A stretch of DNA of 50,518 nucleotides from Dinochytrium kinnereticum (taxonomy: Eukaryota > Chytridiomycota > Chytridiomycetes > Chytridiales > Chytridiaceae), in NCBI GenBank assembly GCA_027604005.1, contig JADGJT010000152.1:1-50518 (forward strand), read 5' to 3'. The notes beneath the pieces are model-generated. The model was given only the letters and a program-made list of their open reading frames with translations, did no database searches and had not been told where the DNA came from. A program made the position numbers and the translations under genes. Shown one piece after another: positions 15,251 through 26,455 of the stretch (its first letter is position 1; every line of letters begins with the position of its first letter).

Positions 15251-15256
15251 AATAAA
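15251..15256 (+). terminator. Poly(A) signal AATAAA
   Basis: AATAAA about 160 bases after the F-box stop codon and about 90 before the next gene's ATG. Confidence 0.45.
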
Positions 15257-15346
15257 ACACCTGTAATAACGCTGAGAGGAGCAATCAAAAGTGCACGTTT
15301 TTGTTATTTTCTCACACCAAAATTAACCCCTACCATTTCAAACGTC

Positions 15347-16549
15347 ATGCCTAAACGACCCTCAGCGACGACAAACCCGTCCACATCCAAAGCCAGCAAG
15401 AAGGCGAAAGCAAAGGCAACTGGTAAGCGCAGATCCCTACACAAGCGCTTGGCCTGACCTTCATTTAGCCCAGGAGAGAAATGACGAGGATTACGACGTA
15501 CACCTCATTGCCCATTACTTTTTCTGACGCTGACTTCCAGTGGGATGAGATGGAAGATGACAGGACATTTGTAGACGAGGGATCAGTTGAGCCTGATCGG
15601 GGCGGAAGGTGCGTAGTCACCATTTATTTGGTATCTTGGTGAAAGGAGGCATGGAGGACACGTGGCTGACTGTTTTGTTTGGACGCGATGATGAAAGTCA
15701 GGAGATATCAGAGCTACTCGAGATATTTCATAGCCAGTTTAAGAAGCAGAATGAAACACAGGCAAAGACGGAAGCGAAAGTGAGCGAGTCGAATCTGATG
15801 CAGAAGATTGAGACGGTGCGTTTGATGGGGACTGAGCGTTGTATTTAATAGTCTATTTGATTATTTTTTGACTGTTTTTGGGCGTCATGCTGGAGAGTCT
15901 TTCGTGCCTTCTAGTTTTGCTTGTTTTCTTTCTACTCATGATTTGATGTTGTTATCATCATTACCTTCGAGTCTTACCTTTCCTAATAGATCAAAACGTT
16001 CGTCGAAAAGCTTGAGAATGACTGGTAAACCAGAACAAACAATTTACGCCTTAACGTACTGCAAAGCGCAGAAGATGTTGAAGCGATTCAAAAACGAACC
16101 GAAGGATTCATCTCGGACCAAGGTACACTCCAACCCCACAACCACAATCAAGAAAAATAACAACAACCCCAGAATTCCACCAAAAATACAAAAAAACCCA
16201 TGAGAAGCGATGCGCCGCCATCTCATCCGTGATCAGCCAATTCGAAAAGTCATGTGAAGCAGAGAAAGTTGAGTTTGAAGGTTTTGTCAAAACTGTGGAG
16301 AACGAAAGTGGGTTTGGAAGTACAGGCTAAAGATTGTAAACATGATTAGGTGTGGCTTGTAAGCAGACTGCTGTTGAGGTTTTTAAGAAGATGTCCGAGG
16401 ATGTTGCTGAAGCTAAACAACGGACAAGGTCACTGGCAAAGGTATGAATGGCCTGGCTGTTTTCAGTGAGAAGGCTCTTACGTCGAAATCTTTAGCGGGA
16501 GTTCAATGCGTCCGCAATCAAGGAGGGAATTATGATGTTGCTAAACTGA
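15347..16549 (+). CDS. Small coiled-coil protein (220 aa), possibly SYCP3/Cor1-like
   Basis: Nine exons: 15347-15422, 15469-15497, 15541-15608, 15698-15815, 15990-16024, 16067-16122, 16173-16307, 16350-16441 and 16496-16549; 663 nt. Two introns are only 42 nt. The N-terminus is basic (MPKRPSATT.., ASKKAKAKAT), then acidic (DEDYDWDEMEDD). From residue about 60 to the end it is continuous helix (EISELLEIFHSQFKKQNE, EFHQKYKKTHEKR, VEVFKKMSEDVAEAKQR), closing with ASAIKE..MMLL. An acidic/basic head, a long helix and a hydrophobic C-terminal tip match the plan of SYCP3/Cor1-family proteins, but this is fold-level resemblance only. It has the same length as the coiled-coil protein at 9877-11082, without obvious sequence identity. 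The stop is 52 bases before the next gene's ATG. Confidence 0.75.
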
Positions 16550-16583
16550 ATGGATGAACAACTGTATCATGGTGTCATGGTCA

Positions 16584-16589
16584 AATAAA
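16584..16589 (+). terminator. Poly(A) signal AATAAA close to next start codon
   Basis: AATAAA lies 35 bases after the coiled-coil stop and only 12 bases before the Mak32-like ATG, so the two transcripts probably overlap. Confidence 0.45.
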
Positions 16590-16601
16590 TGTTGTTTCAC
16601 C

Positions 16602-17713
16602 ATGAATGGCCCCAAAATCCTATCCACGGGATCATTCATCATCGATGATATTCTTATCACGGACGACAATGGGGTCCAGAAAGCTTTGTTTGAAGGCGTT
16701 TTGGGAGGTGGAGGTGTTCATACGATTGTTGGTACTGTTCCCCACCATAATTTTGCCCTGATATTCCCCAAGGCTCGAGATTATGGTATTCTGGCATCTC
16801 CGCCTCAGAACTAGGATACATCGTGTTGGTCGGATCGAACTGCCCAATAGGCTGCCTAGATGCTCTTGAAGACCTAGGCATGTCGCTCCTAAAAATCCCT
16901 GTGGAATTGGAGCCTCATCCACGAGCTATCAATTACTTCAAAGGGACAAGCGGCACTCGCGGCTTTGAGTTTACAACTCCGGAAAAGAGCTATGCGACGC
17001 ACTTTCGGGTCCGTGTTGAGCATTTACCTGAAGCTTGGATGAAAAGTTTAGAGGCTATACATCTTCTGATGTCTGGAGATCGAGTTATTGAGTGGGTGAC
17101 AAAGTACGAGGCTAGGTCAAAGGCATTCGGTATCTCCAAATTGCCAAAGTTTATATGGGAGCCCAGCCCAGCATCTTGCACACCATCTCAGTGGGATTCA
17201 TTTGAGAGAGCCTTGAAACTCGTATCAGTTGTCTCTCCCAACCACGAAGAGGGAATGGATCTCGCAAAGGGCAGGATGGTCGTTACAGGTGATGGTCTGG
17301 AGGATCTGAAGTCTCTCGCCAAGCTGTTGAGCGAGTCCATTATTCGCTGCGGTTCAAAGGCTCATTTAATTATACGTGCCGCCCACATGGGATGCCTCGT
17401 AGTTCCCAATTCGGCTGCAATGACCTGTTCTTTTAGTATGGTTCCTGCTTTCTGGGCTGCAGATGATTCCAGTAGAGTACGCGACGTTACTGGCGCCGGT
17501 AATGCACTCATGGGAGGGCTGATGGCCGGATTGGTTAAGGGAAAAGACGTGGTGGAAGCTGCTCACTACGGATCCATATCAAGTTCCTTTACTATCGAAG
17601 TCATAGGCATCCCAAAGTTCATAAAGCAAGACAACACCGAAGTTTGGAACGACGGTCCTGATCCAATGAAGCGGCTGAAAGTATTATACAAACGACAATC
17701 GCAGGAGATTTAG
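16602..17713 (+). CDS. MAK32: Mak32-like PfkB-family protein, 356 aa
   Basis: Member of the ribokinase/PfkB fold, closest in pattern to fungal Mak32, which in budding yeast is needed for stable maintenance of the killer double-stranded RNA particle. Exons 16602-16731 and 16773-17713, with a 41-nt intron. Family marks: an N-terminal STGSFIIDDI strand, the GGGGVHTIVGSRLW glycine turn, SELGYIV, and the PfkB signature DVTGAGNALMGGL near residue 280. In typical sugar kinases this motif reads DTxGAGD with a catalytic Asp. Here the last residue is Asn, as I recall for Mak32 itself, so kinase activity is doubtful. An in-frame ATG at 16554 exists but would overlap the upstream gene's tail. The stop codon overlaps the convergent UraD stop. 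Confidence 0.88.
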
Positions 17714-18297
17714 AGAGACGCCGGCTGCATTTGTTGCTTTTTCAAACGGTCTCGCGCAATCGCCACCATTGCCTTTAATCCTGCTTCAAGCTCCTCCTCC
17801 TTTGAGTTCGTCATCCTCTCCCTAATTACATCGGGGATTGCGCTGCGTGGCCGACCCGCAACAAAGACGACGAATTTGAAGCCAAATAGCTCCTCGTATT
17901 CAACATTCAATTTCTGTAGAACGGCATTGACCTCTGCGTCCTCAATAGAGACTGTTGCTGCCTTGTTCTGATAACCCTGTTCCTTAAGAGAAAATGCCGA
18001 GAGCTGCTCTTTAGGTGCACCTTCACATATTTAAATAATTAGTATAAGATGGTGTACGTAATTAGAGTTCAACGTGCCTATTCTAGGATGAGCGTTGATA
18101 ACGATAAGCTTGTCCTGGTCGGAAAGGGAATTAATTATGGATTCAGTCGCATCCAGGAGCTGCTCCCACGATGCGAAGGGTCTCTGCTTCAGCAATGCTG
18201 TTGCCAGAGGAGGCGCTGGCTCGAACAGTGCCTCGACTGTCTTAATAAATGTGGCATCGGACGCTGCGTTGAGTTCGGTGATTGTGAGCAGGGTCAT
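17710..18297 (-). CDS. uraD: OHCU decarboxylase (UraD), uricolytic pathway, 176 aa
   Basis: Decarboxylates 2-oxo-4-hydroxy-4-carboxy-5-ureidoimidazoline to S-allantoin, the last step of urate oxidation. Exons (minus) 18078-18297 and 17710-18020, 531 nt. Visible family features: an N-terminal helix ELNAASDATFIKTVEALFEP; RPFASWEQLLDA; the catalytic-histidine motif NAHPRIG; LNVEYEELFGFKFVVFVAGR; and a C-terminal helix IARDRLKKQ. Length is typical. The exon junction falls inside the conserved HPRIG motif and only works if the intron begins with GC (ATAG|GCACGT); no GT donor keeps the frame. The first in-frame ATG (18411) would run into the divergent SWC4 gene, so the internal ATG at 18297 is chosen. 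No clear peroxisomal SKL-type tail. Confidence 0.92.
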
Positions 18298-18344
18298 TTC
18301 AAACAACGTAGTACAGATACGAGAGGGCAACGGGTAGCAGTCAA
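18298..18344. promoter_or_regulatory. 47-bp divergent intergenic space (UraD / SWC4)
   Basis: Only 47 bases separate the two start codons of divergent genes, so any promoter must be shared or lie inside coding sequence. No TATA element is seen. Confidence 0.55.
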
Positions 18345-20298
18345 ATGGCCTCAGCTGCGGATGTGAGGGACATCCTCTCTTTGCCGCAATCTTCTGGACC
18401 CCCTGCGCCAAGACAAAGGCATCATCAGCCCATTCAAAAGAGGCCTGGTAAGAGGCTTTCCTTGGTGCCTTAAAGCTAAACTTTTCCTAGAGGGAATCAC
18501 AAGGGAGCTTTTTGCTTTGACTGGAGGACTTCCGCCTTTGACCTTTTCCGTTGTTCCGAATGCTGCTTTGAAGCCTAAGATTAATTTTGGGAGTGACGGG
18601 AAGGAGGTCGTTGAGGAACCAGTGCAATGGTTGGCATTCATGACTTGTGTTTGAAAGAGATTGTTGAACATATGCAGGAAATGGCTACCTTTTAAGAATC
18701 CTGCTAGGACTGATGAACTGGAGTTATCACATTGGATTAGATATTCAGATGCTTCTACCGGTAGGAATTTTATTGAATTTGATTCAATGGCGTTAAGTGT
18801 TTTCTCAAGATTATCCCTTTGCAAAGCTGAGCCGGTCCATACACATACCCGATTTCACCCCTGAAGAATATACGCAATTTCTTGAAGGCATACCATTTTT
18901 TCTCCTTGAAATGCTAACCTGGACAGACCCCGACTGGACATTCGAAGAAACCAGATACCTTTTGGAATTGTGCAAGTTATATGACCTGAGGTTTATTGTC
19001 ATTAGCGATCGATTTGAATTTGAATCTAAGTCTCGTTCCATTGAAGTGAGTTTTAAAAAGTTTAAGTATTCATCTAAGCTTTTATGCAGGATTTGAAGGA
19101 TCGCTATTACACTGTCACCAAAAAAATTCATAGCGTAAGAAACGATCCAATTGATTCTGAAACTGCTCAGTACAGCTTCAACAAAGGTGAGAGCCCTTTT
19201 CTTAATTAATACTGGCATTTAATAATTTTTTTTTGTAGAGAGAGAGATTGAACGGAAAAAGAATCTTGAGATTCTTTATAGCAGGACTCCCGAGATTCAA
19301 AAGGTTTCTTTATATTTATTTCCATATTTCATCCTTAATATATATGAATTTTAGGAAGAGGAGCTTTTGTATACAGAACTTCGTCGACGGGAACAAAATG
19401 AAAAGAAATGGGCAATCGAAAGAGAGAGGATATTAAGGCTTTTCTCCAACCATGAGCTATCTTCCCCTATCAATCTCGCATCGTCCCATGCTGGCTCGGT
19501 GGTAATATCGTCACGTGGAGTTTGGAGTTCTAACATAATTTATGCAGAAAAAGACGAAGAAAATTGGTTCAAAGGCAGATGAAGGCGGAAATACTTCTGA
19601 TGCAGTTCCGAACCCGCTTCGTAAGGACAGAAAGTCTTCGATGAAATTGCTGGACGATGCAGGTTGATTAACTTCGAACACGTTGCCCTTGCTTATATTC
19701 TTTGTGTAGCCGACTCTTCCCTTAAGCGAGAAAAGATCCCGCCAGGAGTTTACCTTCGCACTTCCCGCCTCTTTGCTCCAAAGCAAAGCATGCAAGTCAA
19801 GGTGAAAGAAATTATGGATGAATACGGGTTGCGTAAGTTACCCTTTTATTCTCCTTCTCCTCCTAACGCTGTTTCATGGCAATTTTAGCCACTGTTCCGA
19901 CACTTCCCACCGCATTGGTTTGCGACAGATTCGATACTTTGAGGATGAATATCTTGAATATGTTGGAGTTGAAGAAGGTGGTTGATCGACAGGAATACGA
20001 ATTACGGGTTTTGGAGGGTCGTCGTGATCATTTAGTTTTGAATGGCCCGTCGCCAGCACCGGCTGCAGGCGGGATTGGCTCAAGCGATGTGCTTACTCCG
20101 TCTGGTGTTATGCAAGCTTTTGCTACAGGTAGCAGTGCAATCAAAAAGGTTGGTCATCGGAGTTATGTATTTGTTTGGCTCTTTTATTGCTGTAAAGCTC
20201 AAGTGGTGACATATGTTCTTCACAAGCTTAAGAAACGATCTGCCGACGGCTCCAGCGCATCGAGGGATATCAAACGGCAAAAATCCACTGCACAGTAA
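18345..20298 (+). CDS. SWC4: Swc4/DMAP1 homologue, SWR1 and NuA4 complex subunit, 466 aa
   Basis: Shared subunit of the SWR1 (H2A.Z exchange) and NuA4 (histone acetylation) complexes. Twelve exons: 18345-18447, 18491-18629, 18678-18760, 18810-18887, 18927-19045, 19090-19186, 19239-19303, 19355-19501, 19548-19662, 19710-19832, 19889-20148 and 20227-20298; 1401 nt. Diagnostic matches to DMAP1 run in order: ADVRDILSL at the start, KRPEGITRELFAL, WKWLPFKNPAR, DYPFAKLSRSIHIP, then the SANT/Myb-like segment (WTFEETRYLLELCKLYDLRF, SDRF), RSIEDLKDRYY, ILYSRTPE, and a C-terminal coiled coil with ELKKVVDRQEYEL. The fourth intron uses a GC donor (GAAG|GCATAC, with a GCTAAC branch site before the acceptor). 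The last intron is less certain, since the frame stays open through it. Confidence 0.94.
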
Positions 20299-20419
20299 AT
20301 GGTGCAGAATATACCCCCGATACATATTGCTTTGGGCTACAGTCTTTACCCACTTTACCTCTATTGACAAGGTTATGAAAGCATCCCATTTGCAGATAAT
20401 TTTGTATATTTAAGTCAGC

Positions 20420-20425
20420 AAATAA
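20420..20425 (+). terminator. Poly(A) signal AATAAA
   Basis: AATAAA about 120 bases downstream of the SWC4 stop, between convergent SWC4 and NDC1. Confidence 0.45.
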
Positions 20426-20520
20426 AAAAGAAACGATGCACTCTTGTCCGTGCAAATTCCAAAGCTATCCCCCTCCCCATCAATAGCCCGATTCTATCAC
20501 TTCGAAACAAACGACATAAT

Positions 20521-22849
20521 TTACTCGCGGAAATCAAGAAACCTTTGGAGCTTCTCTGCTACCTTCGGATCGAACTCATATCGCCCGAGATAATCATATA
20601 ACGACGTGACCACACTGTAGATAGATGTTCGAAGGTCTTCAAAATTTAGTAAAGGTATCATAATTAAAGAATTACTATCAGCAACGCAGGTAGGTTTCTT
20701 CAATTGTATCTGGCGACGGTTGAGAGGCATCAGCCCTGGTGGCCGAGCGATATACTTTTCGACCAAAGTCAAACATCGAAGTAAAGTCTCCAAGACGGCC
20801 GGCACACTTTTCTGAACAGCTCCGTACCTGTCCTCGGTAGTCGCCGCAACAATGAAATAGGCAAGGGCTGAAGAACGCAAGTAAGAAGACCATAAGACCC
20901 AGTTGCAAACCTTGACAAGCCCACACTACCCTCTGATAATCCGAGAAATATTTGTTGGCAAGTGTTTCCACCGGAATCGCATCTATCTTCTTTTTGTTGA
21001 AAAGCGACTGCAAAGATTCCTGTGCGAACTTCATCAATCCTGAAATGCTCATATCAATCTTCTTCTTCTTCGCGACGATAGGCTCTGGAGCCTTTGTAAT
21101 GACATCGGAATCCCGCGATGAACGCAGCAGTGAAGGAATTGAGCCCCGCTTATCTGGTATTGGCTTAAGCCCCATCTCAGTTAATTTCCTTTGACGCAAC
21201 TCCTGATCTTTCCCAGGGCTTAAGAGATTATTCATTAAGCCAGTGTCCTTCCTCGGAGAAAACACATTCTCTTTGCTTAAATCAACCTTCTTCGGTGACT
21301 TTATCTTCAGCGCTGCGTGTCTTTCTACCAGCTTCGGTAACGAGACCGGCTTTTTGGTGTCTTTCCCTTGCAGTAAGTATTAATAAATGCCATCGGTATA
21401 CCCACCTTTTACTAGCAAATCCTCCAACTTATCAGAGAATCTGGTGACGATTGTTGCACATTCAGATAAGATTTCTGGCCATTGTGCGGCGGAACCATCG
21501 TTGGAATCATTGAAGATAATATTTCTAAACTGCTTGTTGCTGCGGGCTACTTTCCAAATGGTGTAAAGTGCTAAATCCTACCACGCAGTTAAATAAATCA
21601 GACTCTGTCTCCATTATTGAGTCTATTTACCTTTTCCAACGGCGAATTCTCCTGCTTAAGTGTCTCACAAATTAACTGGACTGCATACGCACTAGGCTGT
21701 AAAACAACCGGCTGTGTAGAGCAGTTAGAATGCTAAGGTTCCTTTTTTGAGGAATCCCTACCTCTGCAATTACAGCTTCGTAGAGAGCATCAATGATTTC
21801 CCAGAACGTGAAGACAAAAAAGGAAAACAGAGTCATGTGCATTAGGAACTTCTTATCCGTAATGTTTGCATAAACGGTCGGAGTAGGAATCATTTGACTG
21901 GAAAACATTAGAAAAATAATATATTTATAAGTTATATACCTGAAAAGCATGTAGAGCAGACGCGATGCGAATGAAAGAAAGATCCCCCGGAGAAAGAAGT
22001 AAGCGAAGGAAAAGGTCAGAGTATATGCCAATGAGAACTTCAGACTGAAACTCAGAATTGAAGGGATTCTTTGAAGAAGCCTGTATCGAGCCGAGTTCTA
22101 GGTAAAGGATTAGGTATGCGGTAATTTTACTGAACATACGTTTACAGACGAAAATCTTAACACATTTCGCTCAAACACTTCGGACAGAAGGGCGTAAGAA
22201 CCAGCGAGGAATAAACAGTACAAAGGAAGATAGATATATCGATCGTTAAGCTGACTTGGTCCATACTTTCCGTCAGGAAGGATGAAAGAATGCCCCAAAG
22301 AATTCCTGCGATCCTTCAGCAGCACGAAGTACGAAAATGCGAAGGCAAGACTGGACAAAACGTAAAGGCCAAGTCCCCAAAGGCTGGGAGCGAAGTTCAA
22401 AAAGGATGATTTCTTCACATCTAGCCGGCATAAGCTTTCAAGTCATAAAAGGATCAACGGACCTTGCAGCCTGTTCAATTTAAAAAAACGAAATGGTATG
22501 GCAGAGATCCAAAGCAATCCAGTCGCAACACCCACAAGCAAGGGGTTCAAAAGCAACCCTGAATAATGACATAGTTTAGAGCAATTTGGATTTGCGGAGT
22601 CTTATTATTACCAGAAGAATTCCAAGGCAACGAAACGAGTAGAGAGATGATGGCCGACACGACAATCAAATATCCCTGAATGGCCGATACCCGCTCAGAC
22701 ACAAAGCGCGCGAAAGAACCAGAAAATCTCTTTCCCTTGACTATGGGCTCCATCCTCGACATCCTAGAATAAGGTCCCTCTGCAGGCGCTGCCATTGGGT
22801 AAGCCGGAGGGAGAGGATCTTCGCTTGGAGTCCAAAACACCTCAGCCAT
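20521..22849 (-). CDS. NDC1: Nucleoporin Ndc1 homologue, 654 aa
   Basis: Integral nuclear-envelope protein that anchors nuclear pore complexes and, in fungi, the spindle pole body. Nine exons (minus): 22612-22849, 22463-22558, 22140-22420, 21940-22097, 21762-21897, 21631-21711, 21406-21577, 20911-21366 and 20523/20521-20867; 1965 nt. The N-terminal third has about six hydrophobic segments (AIQGYLIVVSAIISLLVSL, VGVATGLLWISAIPF, LYVLSSLAFAFSYFVLL, LPLYCLFLAGSYALL, LTFSFAYFFLRGIFLSF, FSFFVFTFWEIIDAL). The C-terminal half is soluble with the conserved pattern VVWACQALAYF..ATTEDRYGAVQ..VPAVLETLL. Length matches the family. Its start lies 193 bases from divergent NAA35. The alternative start at 22963 adds residues not expected in the family. 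Confidence 0.9.
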
Positions 22850-23042
22850 TTTCCATTCACCAGTCTGGTCCGATTTCGACAAACTTTTTTCGAACAGCTT
22901 GATTGTGTACTTAAAGTCCTTCACTTTGAAGAGATGAAACCGTGAGGAAGCGAAGATCGTCACGGATGTTTAACTTTCGGAAACTAGAATAACAGAGGAG
23001 ATTGCGGAGGATACGCCTGAATTCCTCCAGAACCCTCCGGAC

Positions 23043-26000
23043 ATGAGCGGATGGAAAAATAATGCATATGAGGACTTCAAGAGGGGAGCCAACGACAGGA
23101 CGGCTTACAAGGATGTTACCAAGATGCTAATCGAGGCAACGGAGCGTAAGATTTAATGGCATATTGATGTTTTGACGTACTGTAATTATTAGATTTGGAT
23201 GTTGGTGAAGTTATTAAGCACCCACACTTTACCCTATGGGACTCCATGTCTGCTATGGAGGTGTAGAAGAATCGTCATGGATGTGTACTTTAACTCATTG
23301 AAAGATCATGGATCCTAAGATGGATGCTGGATTCGACCAACCCGGTCGAGTTTTCAAGACCATGCCAACGAGAGCTGAGCTGATATCTCTGCAATTATCG
23401 GGGGAGCGCATGAACGGGCTGATGGACAAACTTCTGGAAATGGAGGTTCCATTCCACAGCTTCATACCATGATCATCTAATAACTCACAAGATGACATGC
23501 ATTCGAGGAAATCCCCTAACTCAGACTCTATTTACATGCCCGCTGCTGCAAATGCCTCACGACATTAAGAGTAAAATGATCCGGCAAGTTGTAATTGCGA
23601 CGTTGAAGACTGTAGAGCTTTGGAGGGATATTGTCATTATTTCGCGGATCTTTGAGGTAATTGATTCGTATATTCTTCCTAGAGTGCTAATTGCACATTG
23701 CAGGATGAGGAATTCACATTTGATCCTGTAATATTTGGGCTATGCCAAGAAGTTGCCGACAGCGAGTGCATAAATGGGCTTCTGGAAGTGGAGGAGAATC
23801 TTCTAATGATTTGGAGAAAATTGAAAGGAAAGGGGGAGCAAGGTGGGTTTACTCCTTTTTCGTTTCCAGCTTCATTGCGCCTTCCTATCTTTTTCTTTCA
23901 CTATTGCTTCATTTTTTTTTCACTCATTTTTGGCGGTTGACGTAATCAAACCCACTTGTAATCAGTCTTTCAATTTTCGTCTCTATGGAATCTTTTTTCA
24001 GATCCTCCGGAGCCTTTAGAACTACCAGAAGGAAGAGAAACTGCGGTCCTAGAAGCACTTCTTGCAAGAATTCGTTTAAAAAGAGTATGCATTGCAAGCC
24101 ACGCAATCGCTTTAACTGCATGCTTAAGGCTTTCCTGCAAACGATGAGTTTTATAATGAAGCGAAACATGCCAAGCGCGAAGAAGAGCATTGTTCAGGCT
24201 ATCACGCAACTTAAGATCTGCCGGCAGTCTGTAGATTGTTCGAAAGACGCATTGGGTAGGGCTTTAAAGTCATTGTTTCTTTAACGCATTCAGACCTCTT
24301 TGATCCCGACTTGAATCGAAGAATACACGCAGACGCTCCACCAAGAGCTGTTCCTTCAATATCTTTAGAAGAAGGATTTCAAGACTTTTACCAGATGCTC
24401 ACAGATATATCCGATATCGTCAACCTTAACACATCTCTTCCTCTTCGACCCCTCCTAGTAATGCTGTACAAGTGTTCAACAATTCTCTGACATCTTTAAG
24501 TATTTTTTGAGCCATTTCTCTTCAAAATACCCTAGCCCCAATATAGTATCCCGTTCAATTCTCTTTGTAAGTTTCCTTTTATTAAACAGTACAAGCAATT
24601 ATTGACTAGTAATAGAATTCTGTGCTTCAAGAAAATCGGCTTTTTGGGAAAATCTCTGTCGGGGATGCGATCAAAGAAAGCGTTTCTCCTATATACACTC
24701 TTTCTACGTTTGCGAAAAATAGATCTTTAACGGAAGTAGTTGTAAATGACTTCGTTGCTCTCTCTCTAAAGGTAATATATGACTGTGATTGAATACTGTA
24801 GGGTCAACCTTAAATCTTTTTTTTCTGTCTTTTATCTTCTTGTGGTATGATGAATATCATTCCATAACTGTAGGAAATTGAAGGCCTTGTTCGTCTTTAC
24901 GGATTCAATCGATCCCGCCAGAGACGGATGATGTTTAAACTCATCCTTGAGTTCGATATCCTGCAATCAAAGGTATCTTCATTTTCTATGCATTAGGCCC
25001 CTAAAAATGTCTTTTTATAGATTGAGCAGCTAGATCTGAATTTACAAAAAGACGTTGGGTTCGCTGGAGAGAACGATTCTTTGATAGAGGTAACTAAAAA
25101 CTTGTCGTTAGAACTAACTAGCTGCAAAGCCCTTTTTCTTGTCCTCCTGGCTATACCAAGTTAAACTCGATCTCCTTCTTGAAACTCAGATTATGGGTTT
25201 CGAACTGGACATCTTTAGCATATATGAATATCCATCTATATACAGGTTTGCTCCCCACATTGCCTCACTAGTCGATAACAAATCTTCAAGCTACCTTGAC
25301 CATTTGTATGATAATGCAGTGCTTGAGGTCGAGCGTGTAAGGGCGTCAATGCCTGCCCCGGAGAGCCGGCGGGTGTCAGACACTGTTGGCAAGAAAAAAA
25401 AGGGGCAAAAAGAGAAGGCGAAGGGGGCTGAGGATCCAGGGGCTTTGCCACCTCCAACTGATATTGTGGGTGAGCAGAAGTATTATATGATGGCAAAGCA
25501 ACTGCTGGCAAGAGGATCGTGCCAGGTGAAACATTTGTAGTTCTTCCTCATTTTGTTTGCATTTTTGTGTTTTGTTGTCGTTTTCTATCTTTCACCTCCT
25601 TCCTTCGATTCTGCTTGCTTCCTCTTCCGATTCCACTTTGAGATATGTGACGTCTTTCTCATTTCCAACATAATTTGGTTGCTATTATTGAATTCTTACT
25701 TTTAAATAAGGTCTCTTTCGCTCTCGTTCAAGAGGGTTTGATTCGGAAGCCCGACCCAGAGTTTCATGACCCCGAGATCCAATTCAAGAACCGGTTCGAG
25801 GTCTTTTCTTACCTCGGTAGCCCTGAAATCATTGGCTATGAGCAGATGAAGGATATTCTGGGCGCCATGGAAAATGTGTCGGTGAGAGACTGGGATGGCA
25901 TTTTTTTTCTATTTGTCATTTCGTTTAGGATTCAGGATTCCCACTGAACTTGAAGTCGATAAAATTTCGTGGAATAGGTTGCGGAGCTCTTGACATTAGC

Positions 26001-26388
26001 GTTTCTACAATTTGAGCAAGCCAAAACCCTTCTCGAGATGGTTCTTACTTCGTTAATTCAAATCACCCCGAATGAACCCCGCACTCATGTGAACGCAGAG
26101 GTTTGTTCTCAATCTCTGGATAGTGGATTCAACATCTGATTCCTCATCCCTCCCCCGAACTTGTCACTTTAGGAACTGAATAACTTATTAAAGACATGCA
26201 CTTTCAACATCGGTAGTCTTACATCAATATTGAGGCGAAGGAAGGGGGCTGTTGTGAAAATCGAGGTCATCAATGAGGTCAGTTTAAATGAGGAGAAGGG
26301 AAGGTCGTGGGACATTAATCGGCAGGGGAAAAGCCCTCTTTGGTGGATTGATCCGTGTCGCGGCTTCCCCATCTTTGGCATCCATTAA
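23043..26388 (+). CDS. NAA35: Naa35/Mak10, auxiliary subunit of N-terminal acetyltransferase NatC, about 761 aa
   Basis: Ribosome-anchoring/scaffold subunit of NatC, which acetylates Met-hydrophobic N-termini. Sixteen exons: 23043-23145, 23193-23260, 23305-23445, 23492-23656, 23704-23842, 24002-24084, 24129-24255, 24294-24457, 24501-24566, 24616-24771, 24874-24972, 25021-25089, 25130-25525, 25711-25881, 25978-26100 and 26173-26388. Hallmarks: WDSMSAME followed by the diagnostic IMDPKMDAG; GNPLTQTLFTC; LEALLARIRLKRAFLQ; FDPDLNRRIHADAPPRAVP; FLSHFSSKYPSPNIVSRSIL; and LSSWLYQVKLDLLLETQIM with GFELDIFSIYEY. A Lys-rich insertion (GKKKKGQKEKAKG) interrupts the later part. A 48-nt in-frame segment near 26278-26325 could be a last intron, shortening the protein by 16 residues. 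AATAAA overlaps the stop codon. Confidence 0.93.
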
Positions 26389-26455
26389 ATAAATCGTCAT
26401 GCGCAGCCAAAAGAAACGAGTTCGCGAGTACACACGCTCTACTTATCCTTATATT

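Noticed and set aside
17710..18411. Longer UraD start at 18411
   Set aside because: It would add 38 residues not seen in the family and overlap the SWC4 coding start; the ATG at 18297 gives a normal length.
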